Shown here one piece after another: positions 25,954 through 34,459 of a stretch of 64,000 nt of DNA. Below the pieces are notes generated by a model. The model saw nothing but the letters and a program-made list of their open reading frames with translations. It ran no database searches and was not told the DNA's origin. Every line of letters starts with the position of its first letter. Position 1 is the first letter of the stretch. The translations under genes were made by a program, and so were the position numbers. This DNA comes from DASUBN01 sp036000105 (GTDB lineage Bacteria > Pseudomonadota > Gammaproteobacteria > Natronospirales > REEB76), in NCBI GenBank assembly GCA_036000105.1, contig DASYGE010000009.1, positions 1 to 64,000 of the forward strand, in the 5' to 3' direction.

Positions 25954-27077
25954 TTGCCGGCGGCTCCTGCGTTCTGGTCAGGGGTCACGTCGTTGTTGAT
26001 CTGCACCTCGGCGCCGGTATGCAGTTTCTGCATGCCGGAGGTCACCACCATGTCATCTGCCTTCACGCCTTCCAGCACAGACACGCGGTTGCCGCGCTCG
26101 TCGCCGAGCTTGATGAACACTTCGCTGGCGGTGAGCAGGGGCTGGCCCTTGTCGTCCTTCTTGTCCTTGTCCGGGCTGATGACGAACACTGAATCGCCGT
26201 ACAACGAATAGGTCACGGCGGCCTTGGGCACGGTCACGAGCGCCTGCGGCTTGCCGGCAGACACGGTGACGTTGGCGAACATGCCTGCCCGCAGCTCATG
26301 GTTGGGGTTGGCGATGAGCGCCTGGACCCGCACGGTGTGGCTCGCGGGATCCACCTTGGAGTCGATGGCGTTGATCTCGCCGCTGAATTGCCGGTTCGGA
26401 TAGGCATCCACCGTCACCAACACTTTCTGACCGCGCGCCAGGGAAGGCAGTGCCTGCTCAGGCAGGCTGAAAGAAGCGTACATGTGGTCGAGCGCCTGCA
26501 GGGTGACGATGACCGTGCCCACGGCCAGGTATTGACCCAGGTTCACGTTGCGGATGCCGGCGTGACCGGAGAAGGGCGCGCGTATGGCTTTCTTGGCGAT
26601 GTCCGCCTGGGTGTTCGCCACGTTTGACTGGGCCTGCTTCAGGTTGCTGTCGGCCGTGTCTACGTCGGACTGGGAGATCAGGTGCTTGGCGAAGATGTCA
26701 TGGGAGCGCTGGGCGTTGAGCTCCGCCAGCCTCTCCTGGGCTTTGAAGCCCTCCAGTTGAGCCTGCTCGTTGCTATCGTCCAGCTGCACCAAGAGCTGGC
26801 CCTTCTCCACTTCCTGTCCGGAATCGAAGTTGACGGCCGAGACGTTGCCCGCCACCTGGTTGCTGATGTCCGCGCCCTGTACGGGGTCCAGGTTACCCAC
26901 GGAAGTGAAGTCGGGCTGCCAGGTCTCCTGCTTGGCGGCTTCCTCAGAGACCGTGACGATGTTCTTCTGGCTCTTGAAGCCCTGGATCATGAAATATAGA
27001 TGGGTGCCGAAAGCTCCACCTACGATGAGGGCGACGCCGAACAAGATACCGCCGGCGATAAGGAAACGCTTAAGCAT
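25950..27077 (-). CDS. RND efflux periplasmic adaptor subunit
   Basis: 375 residues from ATG 27077; a longer in-frame extension was rejected because MLKRFLIAGGILFGVALIVG is a clear N-terminal membrane anchor. The order is: TM anchor, lipoyl half ('GADISNQVAGNVSAVNFDSG'), helical hairpin (~110-150), second lipoyl half ('KKAIRAPFSGHAGIRNVNLG'), beta-barrel and membrane-proximal domain ('LRAGMFANVTV'). This is the MexH/MdtA adaptor plan. It bridges the RND pump and an outer-membrane factor. Its start overlaps the PadR gene's 3' end by 8 nt and its stop overlaps the pump start, so all three are translationally coupled. Confidence 0.95.
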   Translation of the reverse strand: MLKRFLIAGGILFGVALIVGGAFGTHLYFMIQGFKSQKNIVTVSEEAAKQETWQPDFTSVGNLDPVQGADISNQVAGNVSAVNFDSGQEVEKGQLLVQLDDSNEQAQLEGFKAQERLAELNAQRSHDIFAKHLISQSDVDTADSNLKQAQSNVANTQADIAKKAIRAPFSGHAGIRNVNLGQYLAVGTVIVTLQALDHMYASFSLPEQALPSLARGQKVLVTVDAYPNRQFSGEINAIDSKVDPASHTVRVQALIANPNHELRAGMFANVTVSAGKPQALVTVPKAAVTYSLYGDSVFVISPDKDKKDDKGQPLLTASEVFIKLGDERGNRVSVLEGVKADDMVVTSGMQKLHTGAEVQINNDVTPDQNAGAAGK

Positions 27078-27714
27078 TGGGATAACCTCTGTTTCGGGAT
27101 GCGGTCTGGGCGTGTTTTGTGCGCGCCCGGACGGTTTTTTTGGATCCGTTGGCCTGCCGTCCTGGCCTACGCAGGCCGGAACGATGGGCATGTATGTAAT
27201 CGCTGGCGGCGGCCATGACCGCTTTGCCGAAGCCGCAGACGAAACGGGCACCCGGTGAATGGGGCGCATCCGGGTCCGTCACGCGGCCTTCGAAGGCCTG
27301 GATCAGTTTGAGCTGACGCTGGATGTCATCAAGGCGCTCATCCAGGATCGCATCCAACCGCTCCGGCGGCAGGTGTTCCGCGAAGTGCATGAGCACCAGG
27401 AACTCCGATTTAACCTTGTGCTGCGGCACGGTCTCCCTGAGGCGGGTCAGGAACACCTTGCGGCCGGCCTCAGTCAGGCGGTAGATCTTGCGGCTGGGGC
27501 CGCCCTGGCCGGGCACGGTGCGCGTGGTCACGAATCTTTCCGCCGTCAATTCAGCCAGGGCGGGGTAGATGGACCCATAGCCGGCCAGGAAGCAATGGCT
27601 GAAGCTGCTCTCGAAGAATTTCTTGATGTCATAGCCCGTAGCCTCACCATAGGTGAGGGCGCCAAGGCATAGATCTTTGACGTCCACCGCGGGAATTCCT
27701 GCTGCCACGGCCAA
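27070..27714 (-). CDS. PadR-family transcriptional regulator of the RND operon
   Basis: Open from TTG 27714. A more likely start is GTG 27687, giving 'MDVKDLCLGALTYGEATGYD', the usual PadR opening, with AGGA about 11 nt upstream. The winged-helix domain has the family signature 'GYGSIYPALAELTAERFVT' and '...KIYRLTEAGRKVF'. The C-terminal dimerisation helices cover ~100-180, with a basic Arg/Lys-rich tail of ~35 residues. PadR proteins usually repress adjacent efflux or detoxification genes and respond to small lipophilic or phenolic ligands. Here the gene heads the operon and a palindrome lies within its own promoter (27731-27747), which suggests autorepression. Confidence 0.9.
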   Translation of the reverse strand: MAVAAGIPAVDVKDLCLGALTYGEATGYDIKKFFESSFSHCFLAGYGSIYPALAELTAERFVTTRTVPGQGGPSRKIYRLTEAGRKVFLTRLRETVPQHKVKSEFLVLMHFAEHLPPERLDAILDERLDDIQRQLKLIQAFEGRVTDPDAPHSPGARFVCGFGKAVMAAASDYIHAHRSGLRRPGRQANGSKKTVRARTKHAQTASRNRGYPNA

Positions 27715-27726
27715 TTAAGGGCGCCC

Positions 27727-27755
27727 ATCCTATATCGGGCTGATATACGGGGCAA
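27727..27755 (-). promoter_or_regulatory. padR-RND operon promoter with palindromic operator in spacer
   Basis: On the minus strand: -35 TTGCCC (27755-27750), 17-bp spacer, -10 TAGGAT (27732-27727), about 35-40 bp before GTG 27687. The palindrome TATATC-N5-GATATA (27731-27747) fills most of the spacer and the edge of the -10. This is a classic position for repression. Confidence 0.55.
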
Positions 27756-27769
27756 GTGACACCTGTCAC
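27756..27769. promoter_or_regulatory. second palindrome upstream of padR
   Basis: GTGACA-CC-TGTCAC, a perfect 6+6 dyad directly adjoining the -35 box of the padR promoter. It may be an activator or second repressor site. Its sequence differs from the spacer palindrome, so a different protein may bind. Confidence 0.45.
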
Positions 27770-27850
27770 CTGCATATACCGCATACGCCGCGACTCCTGG
27801 AAGCGATTTGACCGGGGTGATACAGGAAGGTTCCGACGCCGGGGACAGAT

Positions 27851-29470
27851 TTAAGCCCCGCTATCGGGCTTGTAGCCGAAATATGCCACATAAGGCTGTA
27901 GACGTCCGAGCACCGGGCTCAGGTGTCCGGCATAGTGCCGCCAACGTCCCTGGGCGGTGCGGTACACAGGCTGCACCACTTGGTGATAACTCGGCGTGTT
28001 GATCTGCCGTTTCTTGGCAGTATCATAGAAACGTAATATCTGATCCCGCCACTCTACCCCCAGAAACTCACAAAGCCGGCGGGCTTCCGTCTCCGTGTCG
28101 TCTATAAGCGCCTCATAATTGAGTCGCAGCACTCGGCCCGGCATACGCTCCAGGGACGCGATTCCCACATCCATGACCGCCGCATAGTATCCAGCGGTGC
28201 CTTCCAAGGTAAGGAAATGACGCATGGCTTCATTCAGGCTGAAGGCGTGCATGAAGCAGGACAATACTACGTCGCGAGGGTCACGCAAGGCGAAGATGAA
28301 ACGTGCCGTCGGGAATATCCGCTGTATAGCCGGCATGAAACTGGTGTAGAGCGGCAGTTTGTCCACCAGCAACCGCCCGCCGATCGGATTACCCAGGACC
28401 TTGTCAGCAAGCTGCCAATAGCGTTGCTGGTACTTTTCTAATGCTGCGGTATCTAGGGAGGCAAGCCGTTGCAGGCTCTCGTCATCACGCAGGAACTCTT
28501 GTAGGGCGTGCTGTAGGATGCCTTTCTCTTCCAGCACAACGATGTTTGGGTGAGAGGACAGGATCTGGTCCAGTAAGGTGGTGCCAGAACGGGGGAACCC
28601 CACCAAGAATACGGGCGCTGCCCGCGATTCTGCTGCAGTGGATTGAGTTAGGGACAACAAGCCTTCTAGGTGACGGCGCATAAGCGCCAAGGTTTCGAGG
28701 GAATACAAATTGGTTCCTGCGGTGACCAAGTCGCCGTCTAGGAGGGATTGTTTACCCGCGACGAACGCGGCGAAGGCTTCATCGTATCTCTCCAATTTAT
28801 CGTAAGCGGCACCCAGGCGACCGGCGGCGATGGCTCGATTCCAGAGGGTAAGAGGGTTCCGCAGCAAACCGTCCAGGCGTTCCGCAGACTCCATATAGGC
28901 ACCGCGACGGTAATCCAGCTGCGCGCGGGTGAGGTTGGCGACAGTGTCATTGCCGTCCTGTTGTAGCGCTACCCTAGTCAGCTGTTCGGCCTCTTCCATA
29001 CGATTAGCCTTCTCATAGAAGGACGCGAGGCTCGCTGACGCGGCGGCTAGCTGCGGATCAAGCTCCAGTACTCGGCGGTAAGCCCGTTCGGCGCTCTGCA
29101 TATCGCCTACCTGCTCATAGATCGGGCCTAGATACAAATAACTTTCTTTCTGTTCCGGATCGAGTGCGATGGCACGCACATAGGCCTGTGCCGCGGCCAT
29201 CCATTCGCCTCGCATGGAATATGCCCGGCCCAGGTTATTGAGTAATGTCGCGTCTTCCGCCCCCATATTCAGGGCCTCCGTGTACGAGCCTATGGCTTCC
29301 TGGACCCGATTTTGCCGAAACTGGCACAAGCCCAGCAGATGTAATACACCTGCCTGCCTGTCTTTCTTCAATAAAGCGAGGCAGTGTTGTTCCGCGACGG
29401 CAATCTCACCGCGCTTGAATAGATTTAGTGCTTCTTGATAGCGGTCTTCGAGGTCCATATTCGTACTCAT
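27851..29470 (-). CDS. TPR-sulfotransferase
   Basis: 539 residues. The N-terminal ~240 residues are tetratricopeptide repeats ('GLCQFRQNRVQEAIGSYTEA', 'GRAYSMRGEWMAAAQAYVRA'). The C-terminal ~270 residues are a PAPS-dependent sulfotransferase fold (Sulfotransfer_3 type). The 5'-phosphosulfate loop is VGFPRSGTTLLDQIL and the 3'-phosphate motif is FALRDPRDVVLSCF. There is no signal peptide, so it is cytosolic. It transfers sulfate from PAPS to a hydroxyl or Tyr of an unknown acceptor, and the TPR part probably holds a peptide or protein substrate. It belongs to the same family as the proteins at 36765, 39016 and 40836 but is separated from them by unrelated genes. Substrate inferred only. Confidence 0.88.
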   Translation of the reverse strand: MSTNMDLEDRYQEALNLFKRGEIAVAEQHCLALLKKDRQAGVLHLLGLCQFRQNRVQEAIGSYTEALNMGAEDATLLNNLGRAYSMRGEWMAAAQAYVRAIALDPEQKESYLYLGPIYEQVGDMQSAERAYRRVLELDPQLAAASASLASFYEKANRMEEAEQLTRVALQQDGNDTVANLTRAQLDYRRGAYMESAERLDGLLRNPLTLWNRAIAAGRLGAAYDKLERYDEAFAAFVAGKQSLLDGDLVTAGTNLYSLETLALMRRHLEGLLSLTQSTAAESRAAPVFLVGFPRSGTTLLDQILSSHPNIVVLEEKGILQHALQEFLRDDESLQRLASLDTAALEKYQQRYWQLADKVLGNPIGGRLLVDKLPLYTSFMPAIQRIFPTARFIFALRDPRDVVLSCFMHAFSLNEAMRHFLTLEGTAGYYAAVMDVGIASLERMPGRVLRLNYEALIDDTETEARRLCEFLGVEWRDQILRFYDTAKKRQINTPSYHQVVQPVYRTAQGRWRHYAGHLSPVLGRLQPYVAYFGYKPDSGA

Positions 29471-29500
29471 AGTGGAAAAGCCATGGCCACAGATGCTTTT

Positions 29501-29947
29501 TTAGGGGGCGAGGCTTTTCTTCGCGAGGGCCAGATGCGGTGCGATGCGCAGAGCGGCCTTGGCGACTTCCTGGATGCGACCGTCGGCGCCTATGAGATAG
29601 GTGACGCGGCTGACGCCGAAACCCAAGAGACCGTTGCAGTCGTATGCCCTCACCACCTGTTTGTCCGGGTCGGCCAAGAGCGGGAAGGGCAGGCCATAAC
29701 GTTCGCGGAAGCGCGTATGGGTCTCGCTGTCCTGTGGACTTATCCCTAAGAGAGTGACGCCGGCCCGGGTGAGCTCCGGTTCGAGCGCGCCGAAGGCGCA
29801 GGCTTCCTTCGTGCAGACCGGGGTGAAATCCGCCGGGTAGAAGTACAGAAGCACGGGGCCTTTGGCCAGCAGTGCTGCAAGATGCACGGCTCGCCCGGCC
29901 TGGTCCGGGAGGGTGAAATCGGGGGCCTGATCGCCTACTCGAAGCAT
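29501..29947 (-). CDS. peroxiredoxin (Bcp/PrxQ type)
   Basis: About 148 residues from ATG 29947 (MLRVGDQAPDF), preferred over ATG 29971 because it gives the standard N terminus. The active site is FYPADFTPVCTKEACAFG: peroxidatic Cys in TPVC, and a second Cys five residues later, the C-x4-C arrangement of Bcp/PrxQ two-Cys peroxiredoxins. It reduces H2O2 and alkyl hydroperoxides in the cytosol using thioredoxin. It lies 30 bp after the sulfotransferase start on the same strand and may head that transcript. It is divergent from ugd, sharing a short promoter region. Confidence 0.9.
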   Translation of the reverse strand: MLRVGDQAPDFTLPDQAGRAVHLAALLAKGPVLLYFYPADFTPVCTKEACAFGALEPELTRAGVTLLGISPQDSETHTRFRERYGLPFPLLADPDKQVVRAYDCNGLLGFGVSRVTYLIGADGRIQEVAKAALRIAPHLALAKKSLAP

Positions 29948-29978
29948 GTGGACAGATCCCGGGCGGGCCATAGGCCGC

Positions 29979-29987
29979 TGATATAAT
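29979..29987 (+). promoter_or_regulatory. extended -10 promoter for ugd
   Basis: TGATATAAT (29979-29987) combines the TGn extension with a consensus TATAAT, 64 bp before ATG 30051. No good -35 is seen, as expected of extended -10 promoters. Confidence 0.55.
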
Positions 29988-30050
29988 GACAGTTTAGCGG
30001 ATAGGCGGCGAGCCGCGTCCGGTCCTCCTCCTCTATAGACAGGATCAGCA

Positions 30051-31394
30051 ATGAAGATAACGGTGCATGGTAGCGGTTACGTGGGGCTGGTGAGCGCCGC
30101 CTGCTTCGCCAACATGGGCAACGACGTGCTCTGCGTGGACGTGGACAAGGCGCGGGTAGCGCGCTTGAAGCGTGGCGAAGTGCCCATCGTGGAGCCGGGG
30201 CTGGACCATCTGATGGCCGATGGGATCAAGAGCGGCCGCCTCAACTTCACGGACGTGCCGGCCGAGGGAGTGCATTTCGGCTTGGTGCAATTCGTCGCCG
30301 TGGGCACGCCACCCGACGAAGACGGCTCAGCGGACCTGCGTTATGTGCTGCAGGTGGCCAAGACCATCGGCGAGCATATGGACGGCGAGAAGATCGTGGT
30401 GGATAAATCTACGGTACCGGTCGGCACGGCCGACAAGGTGCACGAGGTCATCGCTGCGGCCCAGAAGGCCCGCGGGGCCAGCCATCCTTTCGAAGTGGTC
30501 TCCAACCCCGAGTTCCTCAAAGAAGGGAGCGCAGTGGAGGACTTCGCCCATCCCGATCGCATCGTGGTGGGAGCCTCCGGCAGCCGCGGCGTGGAAGTGA
30601 TGCGCAGCCTGTATGCGCCCTTCACCCGTAACCATGAGCGCCTGATGATCATGTCGGTGCGCGACGCGGAGTTCACCAAGTACGCCGCCAATGCCATGCT
30701 GGCGAGCCGCATCAGCATGATGAACGAATTCGCCAACGTGGCTGAGCGCCTGGGCGTGGACATCGAGCATGTGCGCAAGGGCATAGGCTCGGATCCGCGT
30801 ATCGGTTACCACTTCCTGTATGCCGGCGTGGGTTATGGCGGCTCCTGCTTCCCCAAGGACGTGTCCGCCCTGACGCGTACCGCGGTCAAGGCCGGCTACG
30901 AGCCGGTGTTGTTGCATGCGGTGGAAGAGGTGAACCGCCGTCAGAAAGAGACCCTCTTCCAGAAGATCCAGCGGCATTTCGACGGCAAGCTCAAGGGCCG
31001 CACCATCGCATTGTGGGGTCTGGCGTTCAAGCCCAACACCGACGACATGCGCGAGGCCCCGAGCCGGGTGCTGATGGAAGCCCTGTGGAAGGAGGGGGTC
31101 AAGGTGCGGGCTTTCGATCCGGCGGCCATGCACGAGGCCAAGCGGCTCTACGGCACGCAGCCGCTGCTTGAGCTTTGCGAACAGCAGCCTGACTGTCTGG
31201 ACGGAGCCGATGCCCTGGTGGTCATCACCGAATGGACCCAGTTCCGCAGCCCGGACTTTGACGACATCAAGCGCCGCCTGAAGCAGCCGGTGATCTTCGA
31301 TGGCCGGAACGTCTATGAACCTGCGGACATGCAGAGCTTAGGCATAACCCACTATTCAGTGGGGCGCCCGGCGGTCAATGCACCCAGCCGCTGA
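30051..31394 (+). CDS. ugd: UDP-glucose 6-dehydrogenase
   Basis: 447 residues, full length. The Rossmann motif GSGYVGLVSAACFANMG is at the N terminus. The catalytic cysteine is in GVGYGGSCFPKDVSAL (Cys266), and the C-terminal UDP-binding domain has 'GRTIALWGLAFKPNTDDMRE'. It oxidises UDP-glucose to UDP-glucuronate in two NAD+-dependent steps, feeding exopolysaccharide, capsule or lipid A modification pathways. An extended -10 promoter lies 64 bp upstream. The 3' end overlaps the 3' end of the convergent protease gene by 20 nt. It has no adjacent glycosyltransferases here, so its product's use is not evident. Confidence 0.96.
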   Translation: MKITVHGSGYVGLVSAACFANMGNDVLCVDVDKARVARLKRGEVPIVEPGLDHLMADGIKSGRLNFTDVPAEGVHFGLVQFVAVGTPPDEDGSADLRYVLQVAKTIGEHMDGEKIVVDKSTVPVGTADKVHEVIAAAQKARGASHPFEVVSNPEFLKEGSAVEDFAHPDRIVVGASGSRGVEVMRSLYAPFTRNHERLMIMSVRDAEFTKYAANAMLASRISMMNEFANVAERLGVDIEHVRKGIGSDPRIGYHFLYAGVGYGGSCFPKDVSALTRTAVKAGYEPVLLHAVEEVNRRQKETLFQKIQRHFDGKLKGRTIALWGLAFKPNTDDMREAPSRVLMEALWKEGVKVRAFDPAAMHEAKRLYGTQPLLELCEQQPDCLDGADALVVITEWTQFRSPDFDDIKRRLKQPVIFDGRNVYEPADMQSLGITHYSVGRPAVNAPSR

Positions 31395-33636
31395 GCCCTT
31401 TACGGTAGCGCCTGCTGAAGGCGCCCACAAACCCCAAGATCGCCAGATCCAGCAGACCTAAGGAACCGCCGCCCGAAGGTGTGGAGACGGTGATGCTGAT
31501 CTTTGCGGTACCTGTGCCGCTGGCATCGGTGCAGGTCAAAGTCACGGTGTATTTGCCGGTCTTCTTGAAAGTCACTTTCGGGTTCGCCTGGGTCGAATCG
31601 GCGACACCCGAACTTCCGAAGTTCCAATCTTGTGTGACGCTGCCAGACATTCCGTGGGCAGCACAAGTACCCGTGAAGGAGATCTGCTGGCCTGTGTTGA
31701 CTGACGCGCCATCAGACGGCGCGCTGATGCTGGCCGTGACTACGGGGAAGATGCCGGCATTCAGCAGGTTCGTCAGGATGGGCACCCCATAGCCGAAAGT
31801 GTCATTACGGCTGCCGCTGCCCGGCTGCGGCTGGGTCGCGGCGTCCTTCAGCAGCGTGTAGGGATCCTGGCCCGGATAGCCGGACATGAGCAGGGCCACG
31901 AGCCCCGCGATATGCGGCGCGGCAGCGGAGGTGCCGCAGAACTGCGAGGGGAAGCCGCCAGCACCGGTCACCATCACGCAATCCGGTGCCGCGAAATCCG
32001 GCTTCGGGATGCGTTGGGGATTGGCGATGGCCTGGGTAGATCCGTCGGTGACGCCCAATTCCACCGGTCCCAGGGAGCTATAAGGCTCGATGTTGTAAAC
32101 ACCTAAGTTGAGCGCGTCGGGCGCGAAGATGGCGCCTACGGATATCTCCGTGGGGAAGGGCAGGGCGGCGTGGCCATAGATGCTGCCGGCCGTGTTCGGA
32201 GTGACGGTGATCGCGGCATGGCTATTATCCTGCACCAGTATCTTGATGTTCTGCCCCGGCGTACCGCTGCCGTTGTACAGCACCTCCAGGTAATAAGTGC
32301 CTCCTTTCGAGGTCCAGTGGTTCCCCTGCACTGGCTGCGGCCCGGGGGTGTTCAGGGGCTGCTTGGGGTTCGGGAAGGTGCAGCTGCCACTGTTCGGATT
32401 GATGTTGATGCCTTGGTTGCAGGCGACGGCGCTATGGCCGGTTCCACCGGAAGAATCGCTGTTGGGGTTGTCGAATACCACCACGTCATAGTCGTTCGGG
32501 TCGTTGGGGGCATTGGCACTGTCGTCCCAGGGATCGTTCCATTCGACGGTGTAATCGAGGATGTCGTTCAGCTGCGATCCCGTGATCAGTAGGTATGGGG
32601 TCGGAGTACCAGAGGGCGTGAAGTTCTGCGCATTTGCATAAGCGACTGTGTTTACGGTGGTGGCGCTGCTTGGCGCCGGAGTCCACGAACCTTGCCAGAA
32701 ACCGCTGCCATCGTTACCCGTGGCCGCCACCAAGCGGATGTTGGGATGGGCCTGGGAGAAAGCCTGGATAGCTTGAGTGAAGCTATCGGTGCTGAACATT
32801 GCACCCTGGAAGCCCAGGTCATCCACGATGACGTTGGCGCTGATGTCCTTGGCGAAATCGTCCAGGCAGGTGAGGAAATCCACCGTGGTGTTCGGCCCGC
32901 AGAAACCCAATTGCTTCACGCCCGGTGCCAGGTCATAGACGATCTCCATCATGGCCGTGCCTTCAGCGCAGGTACTCTTGGCGGTATCGCATTTGTTGTT
33001 GGGGTCATTCCATATGTTTGCCGGCAGATCGCCGCTGGCTTGGTCGCCAGAGACGCCGAGGTCCCCGTCTGAGATCACGCCCACGGCTATGCCCTGGCCT
33101 GTGATGCCGGTGGCGCCGCGGAACGCGGCAGCGCCTAAGATCTGGTCGCCTTCGGTGGTTTTTGAGCCCGTGTATGTGATGGGCTTCGTGGCCGGTGCGT
33201 TCCTCATGAACGCATAACGAGGTAGGCCCACGCGGGTGATGCCGGGCAGGTTAGCAGCAGCATTGAGCGTCGCAGCCGGTATCCACGCTTGTATCACGCT
33301 GAGTGGCGGGCTCGGCTTTATGTCCGTGGCGCCAAGGTTCTGGAGCGCCTGGATGTCGGGCGACATCTCCTTCGGATCGTAATGCAGGTAGACCTGCACC
33401 TGACCCAGCGCATTCCAGCGCGCTTCAAATGGCGAGTTGCCGGTGGTGCTCTGCCGCAAGAGTGCCCGATTCATGAGCGATGCTTCTACGTGGCGTTCTG
33501 CTGCTTCGGCGATGGGTGCGAGATGCTTGTCCAACCTGGACGGAGCAGTGGATGGTGTCCCAGCCTGCACGGAGCCCATCAATAGCAGGCAGGCACACAG
33601 GGTCATGAGTCCGGGGAGTTTTAGCATGGTCTTCAT
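31375..33636 (-). CDS. secreted subtilase-like serine protease with PKD domain and GlyGly-CTERM tail
   Basis: 753 residues from ATG 33636, with the signal peptide ending SVQA; an upstream ATG at 33660 overlaps the previous gene. A propeptide domain (~35-130, 'GQVQVYLHYDPKEMSPDIQA') precedes the S8-like domain. The catalytic Asp is in VISDGDLGVS, the Ser in GTSAAAPHIAGLVALL, and the oxyanion Asn in AATGNDG. The usual His-Gly-Thr site reads Glu-Gly-Thr (CAEGTAMMEIVYDLAPG), as in sedolisin-like variants, so the mechanism may be Ser-Glu-Asp. A PKD-like domain follows (~650-730). The C terminus GGGSLGLLDLAILGFVGAFS plus Arg/Lys fits GlyGly-CTERM, which rhombosortase processes. Secreted and transiently membrane-held. 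Operon partner: the stand-alone propeptide gene. Confidence 0.85.
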   Translation of the reverse strand: MKTMLKLPGLMTLCACLLLMGSVQAGTPSTAPSRLDKHLAPIAEAAERHVEASLMNRALLRQSTTGNSPFEARWNALGQVQVYLHYDPKEMSPDIQALQNLGATDIKPSPPLSVIQAWIPAATLNAAANLPGITRVGLPRYAFMRNAPATKPITYTGSKTTEGDQILGAAAFRGATGITGQGIAVGVISDGDLGVSGDQASGDLPANIWNDPNNKCDTAKSTCAEGTAMMEIVYDLAPGVKQLGFCGPNTTVDFLTCLDDFAKDISANVIVDDLGFQGAMFSTDSFTQAIQAFSQAHPNIRLVAATGNDGSGFWQGSWTPAPSSATTVNTVAYANAQNFTPSGTPTPYLLITGSQLNDILDYTVEWNDPWDDSANAPNDPNDYDVVVFDNPNSDSSGGTGHSAVACNQGININPNSGSCTFPNPKQPLNTPGPQPVQGNHWTSKGGTYYLEVLYNGSGTPGQNIKILVQDNSHAAITVTPNTAGSIYGHAALPFPTEISVGAIFAPDALNLGVYNIEPYSSLGPVELGVTDGSTQAIANPQRIPKPDFAAPDCVMVTGAGGFPSQFCGTSAAAPHIAGLVALLMSGYPGQDPYTLLKDAATQPQPGSGSRNDTFGYGVPILTNLLNAGIFPVVTASISAPSDGASVNTGQQISFTGTCAAHGMSGSVTQDWNFGSSGVADSTQANPKVTFKKTGKYTVTLTCTDASGTGTAKISITVSTPSGGGSLGLLDLAILGFVGAFSRRYRKGLSGWVH

Positions 33637-33652
33637 TGGCCCATCTGCTCCG

Positions 33653-34081
33653 CTATCCATGGATCACGTATTGGGGAAGGGTGATACGGCTGACAACGGC
33701 CAAGGCTGCCAGGGCGCTGACATCCTGGGGCGCTATCCAGCCTTGGACCAGGCCCATGGCTGGGCTGGGTGTCGCGCGTTTCAGGCCATGAGCCACCAAG
33801 GCTGCAAGACTGTCCGCCGACATGTTGGTCATATGCACGTACACCTCAAGACGGCCATCCGAGTCGGTGCGCGCCACGCGCCATTCCAACGGTTGCCCGG
33901 ATTCAAGGCGCGAGATGGCCTCGGCTACTGCGGGCGCGATCTTGCCGGATAAAGGCACACCGGCCGTAGCCGGGGCCGCGCCGCAGGCGCTCACCAGCAG
34001 GCTCATCATCAGGGTGAAAACCGTGAGCTTGCTCGTCATGAAGACTATGACCGATGGCGATTTGGGCAAATTCCGCATCAT
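33653..34081 (-). CDS. lipoprotein-like stand-alone propeptide of the adjacent subtilase
   Basis: At most 142 residues; the alternative start ATG 34039 gives MTSKLTVFTLMMSLLVSACG, a lipoprotein signal with lipobox VSAC. Neither start has a clear RBS. The mature ~100 residues resemble the propeptide of the protease encoded 16 bp downstream. 'GRLEVYVHMTNMSADSLAAL' parallels 'GQVQVYLHYDPKEMSPDIQA'; then 'PSPAMGLVQGWIAP' parallels 'PSPPLSVIQAWIPA', and 'VSRITLPQYVI' parallels 'ITRVGLPRYAF'. Subtilase propeptides act as folding chaperones and inhibitors, so this could be a membrane-tethered inhibitor or foldase. Homology is seen by eye; the role is inferred. Confidence 0.75.
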   Translation of the reverse strand: MMRNLPKSPSVIVFMTSKLTVFTLMMSLLVSACGAAPATAGVPLSGKIAPAVAEAISRLESGQPLEWRVARTDSDGRLEVYVHMTNMSADSLAALVAHGLKRATPSPAMGLVQGWIAPQDVSALAALAVVSRITLPQYVIHG

Positions 34082-34232
34082 GGCTAGTGCTGAGGGTAGG
34101 GATTCCGGCAGGCTAAGGCTGTGGCATTAGCCTAGCATGACCCATGAACCTGCCTGTAGATGCGATGGATTACTATAGTGTCGATGCCATAGCGGTATCC
34201 CCCCGGCGATGCTAAAATTGCGCCCGCTAGAC

Positions 34233-34308
<76 letters not shown>

Positions 34309-34459
34309 ATTACATCAGGCACCTGCATTCATCCCTTCTATCTACGCCGGGTCCAGGCGAAGACGGTGACCCGCGCGTTGGGCGTGTCTGTGCAAGGCTT
34401 TCCCGGCTTACGATGCGACATGGCTGCCATTTGGGCCAGAGCGAGGAGGGGTTCTCAGG

